A stretch of 64,000 nt of DNA from Paenibacillaceae bacterium (lineage in GTDB: Bacteria > Bacillota > Bacilli > Paenibacillales > Paenibacillaceae). Each line of letters starts with the position of its first letter. The first letter of the stretch is position 1. The notes under the pieces were generated by a model. It was given only the letters and a program-made list of their open reading frames with translations. It made no database searches and had not been told where the DNA came from. A program made the translations under genes and the position numbers. Where the stretch lies: assembly GCA_004134985.1 (NCBI GenBank), contig REGQ01000065.1, positions 109,991 through 173,990 on the forward strand, written 5' to 3'. Of the stretch, positions 51,662 through 60,244 are shown in pieces.

Positions 51662-53344
51662 CTATCCAGGTTTTTCACTGTTCTCACGGTTTGCCCTGCC
51701 TTTTGCCTTTAGCAATTTTTCCAGCATACTTATCTGCTGTTCAAGCGCCAGCGGGTGTCCAGGGCCATATTCTGCCTGATCCATCAAATAATGTTGTCCT
51801 GTTCTTGCTGTCTTTGCTTCATGCTTGCCGATCGCTTCAAGTAATTTTTCCAAGTGCTCCTGCCCGCCAAATTTGTCCTGTACAAATAAAAAAGTATGAT
51901 CGGCATAGTATTGCCCGATATCTTCCGTCTTAAAGCACAATCCACTGCCCGGGGCTAAGACAGCTTCCCTGAGTGTTTCCGGTGGCGTATACTGCAACGA
52001 ATGGTACAGCAGCCCGCTCGCTCTCCCAAAGCGTCGATTAATCGCTGCGACTTCATTGCCATACAGTTCAAATATTGCCACTGTCTCACCCGCCTTGATG
52101 ACGTTCAGCATACGCTGCTGCATTTGTTGTTCCAGCCGGGCAAAGCCGTTGACCCATGCCTCGGCTTCACTCAATCGATCCAATGCCCCGCCTAGCAGAC
52201 CTATAATTTGACAGACATCATAGCGTTCCATCGGGATAACCAGCGTTGGCGCGATGGTTGAGAAAGCTTCATAATCTTTCTGAAGATGCGTAATGATTAA
52301 GTCAGGTTTTAAGTCAGCAATTTTCCCCAGGGCAAATGTGTTTTCTCCTACATTGGCGATCCCATTCCGCCATTTTTTCGGCAAACTGAGGTCATCGAGC
52401 AGGCTGGACGCTGCTCCGACAGGTCTGATCCCCAGCTTCGTCAGATGTCCGAGATATTGCATCGCAACTACCCGCTTGGGCTGTTTAAGATACTGCTGCG
52501 GTGTCATGCCTGTCATCTGTTTGAACCTACGTCCCAGATAATGCCCATCCTGGTATCCGACTTGCCGGGCGATCTCGGACATCTTGATTTTGCCTCCGCT
52601 TAACAACAGTATTTCCTTGGCCTTGTCTACTCTTATTTGCGCTACATAGCTGGTAAGGCTTAGCCCTGTTGCGATGCGGAATGCATCTGCAAAAAAATCC
52701 GAAGGCTGTCCTACCATGGATGCTAATGACTCATGTGTCATCTCATGATTGTAATGCTGACGGATGTAAGCTATCGCCTGTTCAATCCCTGCATGCTGGA
52801 ATTCGTTCAGTTTGAGCGGACGCTTCTGTTCCGACAGCAGATGCAACAGTTCGTAAAACCGCATATTTTGCAAATAATGGTCCTGACTGTCTCCGTTATT
52901 GCCAGATGCGAGCAAATCCGCGGTCAATTGCATTACACGAAGTGAATTGGCAGGCTGCAGAGCTCCATTTGGAAAAATAGCTAAGCTGGTCTTTGTGTAG
53001 AACCCTTTGCCCAATGAGTAATCATACATGTTGAAGCGCTCAAACGAAATCCGCACCAGCCTCACCTGTTCGCTGCATTTAGCGATCGTAAGCACAGCCC
53101 CCGGATTGCCAAACACAACCGTTCCTCGATGAAAAAGACAGGCTTTGCCGTTGACATGCAGTTCTCCTGTTCCGTCCTCCACGACGACAATTGTATAGGA
53201 CTCCAAACACTGGCGTCTATGTAAAGCGGAGGATGCTGTATCTTCCTGTGTGCACCCATCCCGTGCATGCTCTTCGTTCGAGAGCGAGAAGGACGACACT
53301 TCTTTCAGACTATGAACGAACATCGGGGACATCTCCTGCCGCAT
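51662..53344 (-). CDS. Btr-like AraC regulator with siderophore-binding-protein domain
   Basis: A 560-residue fusion: N-terminal arm (about 1-165), AraC double helix-turn-helix (about 190-290, MTHESLASMVGQPSDFFADA and KMSEIARQVGYQDGHYLGRRF, ending TPQQYLKQP), and a FeuA/FecB-type substrate-binding domain (about 290-535, starting KRVVAMQYLGHLTKLGIRPVGA) without a signal peptide. In Bacillus subtilis Btr, this domain binds bacillibactin in the cytoplasm and activates the feu transporter. No iron transporter is in the window, so its target lies elsewhere. The ATG follows AGAGGTG. A Fur-type site lies beyond its 3' end rather than at its promoter. Confidence 0.88.
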   Translation of the reverse strand: MRQEMSPMFVHSLKEVSSFSLSNEEHARDGCTQEDTASSALHRRQCLESYTIVVVEDGTGELHVNGKACLFHRGTVVFGNPGAVLTIAKCSEQVRLVRISFERFNMYDYSLGKGFYTKTSLAIFPNGALQPANSLRVMQLTADLLASGNNGDSQDHYLQNMRFYELLHLLSEQKRPLKLNEFQHAGIEQAIAYIRQHYNHEMTHESLASMVGQPSDFFADAFRIATGLSLTSYVAQIRVDKAKEILLLSGGKIKMSEIARQVGYQDGHYLGRRFKQMTGMTPQQYLKQPKRVVAMQYLGHLTKLGIRPVGAASSLLDDLSLPKKWRNGIANVGENTFALGKIADLKPDLIITHLQKDYEAFSTIAPTLVIPMERYDVCQIIGLLGGALDRLSEAEAWVNGFARLEQQMQQRMLNVIKAGETVAIFELYGNEVAAINRRFGRASGLLYHSLQYTPPETLREAVLAPGSGLCFKTEDIGQYYADHTFLFVQDKFGGQEHLEKLLEAIGKHEAKTARTGQHYLMDQAEYGPGHPLALEQQISMLEKLLKAKGRANRENSEKPG

Positions 53345-53392
53345 GATTCACCTCTTAAAAAGTTTCGTAGTGTCACGTAGAACTTACCGCAA

Positions 53393-53414
53393 GCGGCCAC
53401 AAGCTCCACTATTT
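53393..53414. repeat. solo arm of the four-armed element
   Basis: GCGGCCACAAGCTCCACTAT followed by TT matches the arm consensus (GCGG, A or C, CA, ..., TCCGYTATTT) except for one A in CCAC. It lies between the SDR and Btr-like genes. No other arms are near. Confidence 0.6.
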
Positions 53415-53427
53415 GCTTTCGTTTATT

Positions 53428-54147
53428 TTATACACTCGTATCAAGCATTGCCGGAATGTTTATTTCTTTCACGCAGGACGCCCGGGAAAGACTCATCACG
53501 CATTTAACCAATGAAACGAGATCCTGCAGCGGAATCTGTGCCCCATTGTATTCCGATAAAACCTTGTCTACTCCATCTTCATAAGGAACTTGGGTGGCAA
53601 TTTCCCCTGGATTAATACAAGTGACGCCTATGCCATACTTTCTTACATGTTCCCGCAATGAGTTGCCGATGCCACGCAAGCCAAACTTTGAAGCAGCAAA
53701 CGAAACTTGCGTATAATCATTATTTTCAAGACCTGCCGTAGATCCGATCAAAATAATTTTTCCGTTAGCTGACTTTTTCAGATTAGGCAGCAGCTTTTGA
53801 ATGCAAGTAATTGCAGAAGTTACATTGACATTAATGATATTGGCAATTTCTTCTGGATCATCTTGCTCAAAATCATAGTCGTCCGTAAATCCGCTGCTCT
53901 CCCAAATCCCAACATTATATATCAAAACATCCAACGTAACGCCATCTAATCTACTTGCTACATTACGCGCCGCATCTGCTGCCGACAGGTCCGCTTCAAT
54001 CCAATATCTATTAATGCCATCGCCTAGTTCCAAACTATCCGGGCGGCTCCTGGAAATCATCCACACATTATCGCCTGCGTCTGGCAGCCCTTTAACAAAA
54101 GCTTCTCCCAACCCTTTGCTTGCTCCGAAAATAATAATATTTTTCAT
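53428..54147 (-). CDS. short-chain dehydrogenase/reductase-fold protein with Phe at the catalytic Tyr position
   Basis: A 239-residue Rossmann protein with cofactor motif FGASKGLGEAF, the NVG (YNVGIW) turn, and catalytic-type Ser in LIGSTAGLE. The usual YxxxK is FAASK (VSFAASKFGLRG): the codon is TTT, so the catalytic Tyr is Phe. It may be a binding or regulatory SDR, or use another acid; some SDR subgroups share this change. AGGAGG lies four bases before the ATG. It stands alone. Confidence 0.82.
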   Translation of the reverse strand: MKNIIIFGASKGLGEAFVKGLPDAGDNVWMISRSRPDSLELGDGINRYWIEADLSAADAARNVASRLDGVTLDVLIYNVGIWESSGFTDDYDFEQDDPEEIANIINVNVTSAITCIQKLLPNLKKSANGKIILIGSTAGLENNDYTQVSFAASKFGLRGIGNSLREHVRKYGIGVTCINPGEIATQVPYEDGVDKVLSEYNGAQIPLQDLVSLVKCVMSLSRASCVKEINIPAMLDTSV

Positions 54148-54297
54148 ACTTCCTCCTCATGGTCTGCTCTGGGTGGTCTCTTGAGGGAGATATTACAGAC
54201 ATACTCTACATTTTACTATATAAACCTTCGCTCGTCATGTTACTGCATTAATTTAACGAACACGAACCTACATAAGTTGAACCAATGAACCGCCTGA

Positions 54298-54489
54298 TTA
54301 GAACTTGACGCAAAGATGATCGATGATCAACAATGGCGATTTCCTGATTTCCTCCATAATCTGCTGAACTTTGTTGTGGATTTCGGCGACGGTATGTTAG
54401 CACACCGTGCTGATCACATCAGACTTCAGCCATTTCCCTCGCTCTTCAACAAGGTTAAGATTTGGGCGATAAGGGAGCAGGAAAACCAA
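54298..54489 (-). pseudogene. remnant of an IS630-family transposase (C-terminal part)
   Basis: The minus strand reads RLVFLLPYRPNLNLVEERGK, then WLKSDVISTVC, a stop codon (54402-54400 region), then HTVAEIHNKVQQIMEEIRKS and PLLIIDHLCVKF with a natural stop at 54298. This is the end of the DDE domain of IS630 transposases (PYSPNLNLIE...W.WLKSDVI...RLCVKF). The N-terminal two thirds are missing and one in-frame stop is present, so it is dead. It adjoins the minisatellites at 54525. Confidence 0.75.
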
Positions 54490-54524
54490 GCGTAAGCCGG
54501 GAGTATAGCTAACCTGGGGCACGG

Positions 54525-54815
54525 GTGCAACTGGCAGCGGCGCTTGTGGCTACGGGTGCAACGGGCAGCGGCGCTTGTGGCTACGGGTGCAACGGGCAGC
54601 GGTACTTGTGGGTACGGGTGCAACGGCAGCGGCACTTGTGGCTACGGGTGCAACGGCAGCGGTACTTGTGGGTACGGGTGAAACGGCAGCGGCACTTGTG
54701 GGTACGGGTGCAACGGCAGCGGCACTTGTGGGTACGGTTGGAACAGGCAGCGGCACTTGTGGGTACGGTTGGAACAGGCAGCGGCACTTGTGGGTACGTC
54801 TGCCCAGTGGAACGG
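54525..54815. repeat. GC-rich minisatellite, about ten 30-31 bp units
   Basis: Units of the form GGCAGCGGCACTTGTGGGTA followed by CGGGTGCAAC repeat from about 54525 to 54815, alternating in a few positions (GTAC/GCGC, GGCTAC/GGGTAC). The period of 30-31 keeps long frames open on both strands, but none has a ribosome site. Confidence 0.85.
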
Positions 54816-54838
54816 TACCTGAGCAAAGGAGCAAAAGT

Positions 54839-54875
54839 GTGGTTGACTGCCAACACGTATCGCCCCACTGTGCGC
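54839..54875. repeat. 37-bp repeat shared with 2656-2692
   Basis: GTGGTTGACTGCCAACACGT then ATCGCCCCACTG. About 30 of 37 bases match the copy at 2656. It separates the two minisatellites. Confidence 0.55.
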
Positions 54876-54882
54876 GGAGGAT

Positions 54883-55290
54883 CAATCGGCGATGATTTCA
54901 ACGATTCTGTATGAAAAATCGTATAGAATTGTTGATCCGGCGATGATTTCAACGATTCTGTATGAAAAATCATATAGAATCGATCATCCGGCGATGATTT
55001 CAACGATTCTATATGAAAAATCATATAGAATGGATCAATCGGCGATGATTTCAACAATTCTATATGAAAAATCATATAGAATCGATCATCCGGCGACGAT
55101 TTCAACGATTCTATATGAAAAATCATATAGAATCGATCATCCGGCGATGATTTCAACAATTCTATATGAAAAATCATATAGAATTGAACATCCGGCGATG
55201 ATTTCAACGATTCTATATGAAAAATCATATAGAATCGATCATCCGGCGAGGATTCCAACGATTCTATATGAAAAATCATACAGATTAACA
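54883..55290. repeat. array of eight 51-bp units, each carrying a perfect or near-perfect hairpin
   Basis: The marker GATGATTTCAA (or a variant) occurs at 54891, 54942, 54993, 55044, 55095, 55146, 55197 and 55248, spacing exactly 51 bp. Every unit contains arms GATTCTATATGA and its complement around AAAA. 51 is divisible by three, so 17-residue repeats appear in several frames of both strands (e.g. MISTILYEKSYRIDHPA). No ribosome site or homology supports translation. Confidence 0.9.
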
Positions 55291-55614
55291 GGCATGCAGT
55301 GTGACGAAGCTCGCTCAAGGGGAAGACAACAAAACCATCTCCCCTTTCCATTGCAAAATGGCTCACTCGGGACGCGCGGATCAATGAAATGAGGCGTTTG
55401 CCTCTGGTTCTCCCTCTATTCCCGCTCTCTTGCCCTTCTTTTTATAAAAGGCCGATTTTTCCATTTATCCACCTTTTTCTGGAAACGTGGTTTCTGATCA
55501 GCGAATTCCATACGATCGTTCTCTAATCTTTAGTTCGACTTATATAGTATATACTGCCGAAGCACAAGTTAAGACAATAGTTGAGGGTTGTTGATAAAGG
55601 GGGGGGATATGTGG

Positions 55615-55673
55615 AGAAAAAAAGTTGAGGCAGCGCCGGGAAATTGACGCTTTCCCTAAATAGGCGCTGCCTC
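55615..55673 (-). terminator. rho-independent terminator of the MarR gene
   Basis: On the minus strand GAGGCAGCGCC (55673-55663) pairs perfectly with GGCGCTGCCTC (55637-55627), followed by AAC and a run of seven T. It lies 29 bp after the stop. Confidence 0.88.
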
Positions 55674-55701
55674 GCATAATTAAATTTTACAAAACTGACG
55701 T

Positions 55702-56214
55702 TTACGTTTGTTTCTTTAAACGGAGTATCTGCTGCAACAGCTGCTCAACTTCCTGATCGGGCAAAGCCGTGAGTAAAACCTCATTGAACGTTGCTTTTGC
55801 AAGATCAAGCTTATCCTCACCAAATGGTGTCAACGAGGTGTAGATGCTGCGCCGGTCATTATTGCATGCCTGTCTCTCCAATGCCCCGCATCCTTTTGCC
55901 TCAAAGCGGCTCACCAGCCTTGATACCGCGCTCTGGCTTAGCCCCACCATGGACTCCAGTTCCTGCAGCTTCAACTTCTTATCCGGCGCCTCGGACAAAA
56001 ATAACAACACGTAAAATTCATTTAAAGACCAGCCATGATTCGCCTGCAACTGGGCCTCCAAGGCATTGGCTACGTTCATTTGGATTCGTGTGAAAGCCAG
56101 CCAATTCATGATAGGCCCGCTATTTAATTTGTCATTGTCTATTCTATTGTCTATCCCACCGTTTATTTCATTGTCTAGGTTGCTGTTTCTTTCATTATTT
56201 CTTTCATTATCCAT
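55702..56214 (-). CDS. MarR-family regulator with Asn/Asp/Glu-rich N-terminal extension
   Basis: A 170-residue regulator. Residues about 30-165 form a MarR winged helix (LKLQELESMVGLSQSAVSRLVSRFEAKG and the wing RQACNNDRRSIYTSLT). The first ~30 residues are low complexity (repeated DNERNN, DNEI, DNRI) from an AATGAAA-type microsatellite. I start at 56214 with AGAGG nine bases upstream. It is 155 bp downstream of the NamA-type reductase on the same strand and probably regulates it in response to electrophiles or phenols, as MarR proteins beside old yellow enzymes often do. Confidence 0.85.
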   Translation of the reverse strand: MDNERNNERNSNLDNEINGGIDNRIDNDKLNSGPIMNWLAFTRIQMNVANALEAQLQANHGWSLNEFYVLLFLSEAPDKKLKLQELESMVGLSQSAVSRLVSRFEAKGCGALERQACNNDRRSIYTSLTPFGEDKLDLAKATFNEVLLTALPDQEVEQLLQQILRLKKQT

Positions 56215-56289
56215 TTCATTGTTCCTCTCCCGGCGCAAAATGCTATATTAAGTTTAATCGATTTCGCCGTCTTCTGGGAAGGGAGGATT

Positions 56290-56348
56290 CGGTTGTTCGG
56301 TTGTTCGGTTGTTCGGTTGTTCGGTCGATTCGGTTGTTCGGTCGATTC
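56290..56348. repeat. 9-bp microsatellite
   Basis: GGTTGTTC with a C or G joint repeats about six times, interrupted by TCGATTC, between the NamA-type and MarR genes. Untranslated on the coding strand. Confidence 0.8.
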
Positions 56349-56369
56349 AGCTCCTTCGCTTCGCTGCCG

Positions 56370-57410
56370 TCAGGAGTTGGGTGGTGCGGGAAATCCAAGT
56401 TTATACTGTCTTGGAACATCGGTGTGCTTGTTAAGTTTGACCGCGGCTTCCAGTGTCCAGTGCGGATTTCGCAACATGCCCCGGCCAACCGCAATCAGAT
56501 CCGCATCCTCATTGCCGATCACTGCATTGGCAAGCACTGGCTCGTCTAGCCGTCCAACGGCAATAACGGGAACTTTCAACTGCTCCTTATAAGCCCTCGC
56601 CAATGGCAGCTGGTATCCCTCATGCGTACCCGGTTTGCCAGCGGCTGCAATCGCCCCTTCTCCCCCGGCGCTAATATGAAAAATATCTGCTCCAGCTTTC
56701 CTGTACGCCTCGCTGATTTCCAGGCTTTCGTTAAGCCCATATCCGCCTTCCACATATTCCTTGGCTGAGATACGCAATATTAAAGGCATGCCTGACGGCA
56801 TGACACTTTTGGCCGCTGCAATGACTTGTTTACCAAACAAGGCCAAATCCTGGCCATATTCATCAGTTCTGCGGTTGGTGAGCGGCGAATGGAATTGGTG
56901 GATGAGATAACCATGTGCGCCATGAATTTCAATGACGTCCACCCCTGCCTGGACAGCGCGGCGGACGCCTTCACGAAATTTTCCGACCATTGCCTTAACT
57001 TCGTCCGTTGTTAATTCTTTTGGCGTTTTGAATGTTTCGTCGAACGGCACTGCTGACGGTGCGACCGGAACAGGCGCATCCTGCGCTTTGCGTCCTGCGT
57101 GGGCAATTTGGATGCCGACTTTCGCGCCATAGGCGTGGCAAGCATCGATGATTCTGGCTAAGGCAGGGATTTGGTCATCCGACCAAATGCCAAGGTCAAA
57201 ATCACTAATCCTGCCGTCCGGATCGACATCCGTCATTTCAATAATAATTAAACCCGCTCCGCCAACGGCCCGACTCACATAATGGAGATAATGCCAATCT
57301 GTCGCAATGCCGTCTTTGTTCGTGACGGAATATTGGCACATTGGAGGCATGACGACCCGGTTTTTCAGTTTCAAATCTCCCCATTCATACGGGGTAAACA
57401 ATGTGTTCAT
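56370..57410 (-). CDS. namA: NADPH dehydrogenase NamA/YqjM-type old yellow enzyme
   Basis: A 346-residue FMN TIM-barrel enzyme that reduces activated alkenes and other electrophiles with NADPH. It has the YqjM-class marks: the regulatory Cys in PPMCQYS (about residue 26), FMN contacts in HAGRKA, the substrate pair His-Gly-Ala-His in EIHGAHGYLIHQF (about 165-178), SPLTNRRTDEYG, and the C-terminal GRGMLRNPHW with Arg contributed across the dimer. The length fits. GAGGAG lies nine bases upstream of the ATG. The MarR gene downstream is its probable regulator. Confidence 0.93.
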   Translation of the reverse strand: MNTLFTPYEWGDLKLKNRVVMPPMCQYSVTNKDGIATDWHYLHYVSRAVGGAGLIIIEMTDVDPDGRISDFDLGIWSDDQIPALARIIDACHAYGAKVGIQIAHAGRKAQDAPVPVAPSAVPFDETFKTPKELTTDEVKAMVGKFREGVRRAVQAGVDVIEIHGAHGYLIHQFHSPLTNRRTDEYGQDLALFGKQVIAAAKSVMPSGMPLILRISAKEYVEGGYGLNESLEISEAYRKAGADIFHISAGGEGAIAAAGKPGTHEGYQLPLARAYKEQLKVPVIAVGRLDEPVLANAVIGNEDADLIAVGRGMLRNPHWTLEAAVKLNKHTDVPRQYKLGFPAPPNS

Positions 57411-57491
57411 CTGCGCTCTCTCCTCTTTCGTTCAACCACAATATTTAAATGCATGCTCATGCATATAATTTATTCGATGTTAGTGCATTTG

Positions 57492-57608
57492 TCAAATTTT
57501 GAGTTTGTTTCCCGTGTCCGTATAATTCGTCTGTCCCGTCAGCTCTTTTACTTCTTCTTCCGTAAGTACTTGTTTCAATATATCTAAAAAGGGGGTATAC
57601 TTATTCAT
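57492..57608 (-). pseudogene. 38-codon remnant, possibly the N-terminus of a transposase
   Basis: The minus strand encodes MNKYTPFLDILKQVLTEEEV then KELTGQTNYTDTGNKLKI and a stop, with GAGG seven bases before the ATG. The opening resembles IS4-type transposase N-termini, which I recall only loosely. Upstream (57608-57672) an imperfect inverted repeat (CGCC.CATTTCGG with CCGAAATGGCG) could be an IS end. It might instead be a short peptide gene. Confidence 0.3.
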
Positions 57609-57774
57609 GAGGTCGCCTCATTTCGGTATGGTTTGGTCCTACTTTCCATTACCCGAAATGGCGGCCTTTTGCACCCCTTTTTTTGGTAAATCAACACGCC
57701 TGAACACACAACGAACAAAACAGCCCGCCCGAACCGGACGAACTGCTTCCAAGGATGCCGGCGCTGCCTGCATC

Positions 57775-59571
57775 TTAAAGCGTTGCTTTTATTTTCTCTT
57801 TTGCTTTTGTTTTTTCTTTTGCTTTTACTTCTTTTACTTTTACTTCTTTTACTTCTTTTACTTCTTTTGCTTTTGCTTCTTTTACTTTTGCTTTTGCTTT
57901 GCTTGCTTCACTGCGCTCCGCCAGTTGGGTCAGCAAACGGCCCGCTTCACCTTTCGTTCTTCTCGCCGCGGTGTTGAGCTTGTCTGTTCCGCCCCAAATC
58001 AAATGAACGATATGCTTCACTCGATATGGTTCCAGACCGAATAGCGCCGCAAGCAGCGCCTGAACATTCGCTTCCTCCACAAAAGCAGCTTTTACAGACA
58101 CTTTAATCGTATCGCTGCAGCACAGCAGACCGGATAGCAGTGTCGGCATGACTTCCGGCGTTACACCGAATTTGCCAACGAATGCCACCATGAATTGATT
58201 TTGGACAAGCTGGTGCTCTTGATCGACTGTCGACATATAATCGTCAACCAACGGCCAGTAAGCGGGAGCTGCCAGCCCAAGACCAAAGACGGCATAGGTT
58301 CCGGGCATACAGCTCTTCTCCCCATCGATGTCATCGTACCATTCATACTCAGCCATCGCTTCACGGGCATATTCCTCCAGCAGCGGATACAGACTTTCAT
58401 ATTCCAGCGCATTGGCAAAAAAACGATGTGTCGTTGTCCTGGCCAGCCCTTTGACAGGCAAATACTGTTTGACACTCGATTTCAGTTTAATCTGATAGCT
58501 TCTAGGGAAGCCGCTGCGCAGCAATTGGCACAGAAAGCGCAGGGCATGCGCATAGCTTGTGTCCGTTTCCTGCTTGATTGCAATCGTCACAATGGAAAAC
58601 ACATCATTCGCCCTGCACTCCACGTCTGCATTGCTGTAATAAGTAACTTCCTTCGGCAGTGTCCCGCTGCCTTCAGCCATCATTCTGGAGGCGCTGGCGC
58701 TTCCCAATTCCCGGGCGCGGTCAAGGAAGGACAAGCCTCTGCTCCGGCAATAATTCGGCTCATACTTGAGGATGGCGACAGCGGTATAGATCAACAGCTC
58801 AAGCTCCCCAGGATCAACGTCCTCTGGACGAAGGCCTGACTTTTTCGTGAATTGCTGGGGCTGCCACCTTTCTTTGCGGACATCGAAATAACGGGGAAGG
58901 AGCTCCTCCACCCAAGACTGCAAGTTTTGCGTAATGTTGGCGCGATGTCGGGCAAGCTTCTCTTTACTGCCTTTATTCCGCGTCTGAATCATTTCGAAAA
59001 TCCCAATAATTCGTTCGCTGTCCAATTTCGGAAACAATTGTTCATCCAGCAGGTGCCGCGACAGAAAAAAGGTTTCCAATGGGTCCGTAGGGAACTTTCC
59101 TTTATTCAGATTTTTTGCTATGTAAGCAGTAATCCGCTCCTGCAATCGTTCTATCTTTGCGTGATCTCTATAGTTAATGAGAGGAAGGTTCAGTACCCCT
59201 TCATCACACTTAAATTTACCCCAAAATGTAAAATGAGCGTCGATCAGCGAAGAGGCTGCCATACTGTCCAGTTTCTGCTTCAGAAACCTTTCGAGCTCTG
59301 GCTGGATCTCTTCGAGAACTTGCTGCTTCGTTAATGAATCACCATAACCACCGCTGCGAATACTTGTTTGCGGCGAGCTGAAATCATCATTGGTCTCATA
59401 TATGCTGGTAGTTCCGCGATCAAATTCCATACGGGCATAATCGTAAATACCGACTTGCAGCGTGGTACGTTTCACAATTTTCTCCGTATCCCTGCTTCCA
59501 ATCGTGTCGAACCATTCATTGACCGCCTGTTTCATTGCGTCTGTCATCAGATGTTGGATCGGTTCCATCAT
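57775..59571 (-). CDS. large uncharacterised protein with Lys/Glu-rich C-terminal tail (DUF6138-like)
   Basis: A 598-residue soluble, helix-rich protein. The opening (KRTTLQVGIYDYARMEF, about residues 35-52) is what I associate with DUF6138 proteins of Bacillales, whose function is unknown; the name is from memory. The main body ends near residue 555. The last ~45 residues are pure low complexity (KAKVKEAKAKEVKEVKEVKV), encoded by CTTTTACTT-type microsatellites. GGTGG lies nine bases before the start. It is divergent from the GNAT gene. Confidence 0.75.
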   Translation of the reverse strand: MMEPIQHLMTDAMKQAVNEWFDTIGSRDTEKIVKRTTLQVGIYDYARMEFDRGTTSIYETNDDFSSPQTSIRSGGYGDSLTKQQVLEEIQPELERFLKQKLDSMAASSLIDAHFTFWGKFKCDEGVLNLPLINYRDHAKIERLQERITAYIAKNLNKGKFPTDPLETFFLSRHLLDEQLFPKLDSERIIGIFEMIQTRNKGSKEKLARHRANITQNLQSWVEELLPRYFDVRKERWQPQQFTKKSGLRPEDVDPGELELLIYTAVAILKYEPNYCRSRGLSFLDRARELGSASASRMMAEGSGTLPKEVTYYSNADVECRANDVFSIVTIAIKQETDTSYAHALRFLCQLLRSGFPRSYQIKLKSSVKQYLPVKGLARTTTHRFFANALEYESLYPLLEEYAREAMAEYEWYDDIDGEKSCMPGTYAVFGLGLAAPAYWPLVDDYMSTVDQEHQLVQNQFMVAFVGKFGVTPEVMPTLLSGLLCCSDTIKVSVKAAFVEEANVQALLAALFGLEPYRVKHIVHLIWGGTDKLNTAARRTKGEAGRLLTQLAERSEASKAKAKVKEAKAKEVKEVKEVKVKEVKAKEKTKAKEKIKATL

Positions 59572-59713
59572 CGCTATCTACCACCGCCTCATAACGATCT
59601 TATCGTTTCGATTCGCAGTTGGCAATAACGAATTATACAACCCCCAACAATTACCTTTTATGATAAACTGGGATGGTGAGGCTAGTTATTTACGATGGAT
59701 GGGAGTGGCGGCA

Positions 59714-60244
59714 ATGCTCGTAGCAACGGAAAGATTAATTATTCGACAGTTCGAACCCGAGGATTGGCAAACAATATTGGATTACACCTCAGACGAACAC
59801 GTAATGAAGTACATTCCTGAAGGTGTTCTGTCGGGGGAAGGCACTAAAGCGTTTGTCAACGATAACCTTGGCGAACAGGCCAAAAACTTCCCTGTATTGT
59901 TAAGCGATGACAACATCATTATTGGCCATCTGGGGTTCCATCCTTATTTTGGCGAGCATACGTATGAAATCGGCTGGGTATTCAATTCAAACTATTATAA
60001 TCAAGGCTACGCCTCGGAAGCTGCGCGGGCAATGTTGAAATACGGTTTTGAGACGTTGAATCTCCACCGCATTATTGCAACTTGCCAGCCTGAAAACATC
60101 CCGTCCTACCGGGTGATGGAAAAGATCGGGATGCGCAGAGAGGGCTATTTCAAACAATGCATTCCTCATGGCAACGAGTGGTGGGATGAGTATTATTACG
60201 CTATTTTACAAGAAGAATGGCATGCGTTGGCGGCCGAAAATTAA
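59714..60244 (+). CDS. GNAT-family N-acetyltransferase (RimJ/RimL type)
   Basis: A 176-residue acetyltransferase. The order is typical: N-terminal TERLIIRQFEPEDW, IIGHLGFHPYFGEHTYEIGW, acetyl-CoA loop NQGYASEAARAMLKYGFE (about 100-118), and RIIATCQPENIPSYRVMEKIGMRREGYF. It transfers acetyl to an amino group of a protein terminus or small molecule. The ATG at 59714 has GGGAG eight bases upstream; an ATG at 59699 is possible. Its stop overlaps the convergent lipoprotein gene by four bases. Confidence 0.88.
   Translation: MLVATERLIIRQFEPEDWQTILDYTSDEHVMKYIPEGVLSGEGTKAFVNDNLGEQAKNFPVLLSDDNIIIGHLGFHPYFGEHTYEIGWVFNSNYYNQGYASEAARAMLKYGFETLNLHRIIATCQPENIPSYRVMEKIGMRREGYFKQCIPHGNEWWDEYYYAILQEEWHALAAEN

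Noticed and set aside
54883..55290. CRISPR array
   Set aside because: Units are contiguous and nearly identical over all 51 bp, so there are no unique spacers, and no cas genes are present.
54581..55384. 267-residue minus-strand protein of 17-residue repeats (MIFHIESLKSSPDDRFY)
   Set aside because: Starts at TTG with no ribosome site and spans two unrelated minisatellites; the 51-bp period alone keeps the frame open.
54892..55392. 166-residue plus-strand protein of MISTILYEKSYRIDHPA repeats
   Set aside because: Same cause: period divisible by three, no ribosome site, and hairpin conservation explains the sequence better.
57607..57672. Rho-independent terminator on the plus strand
   Set aside because: No plus-strand gene lies upstream; the imperfect repeat more likely belongs to an IS end.
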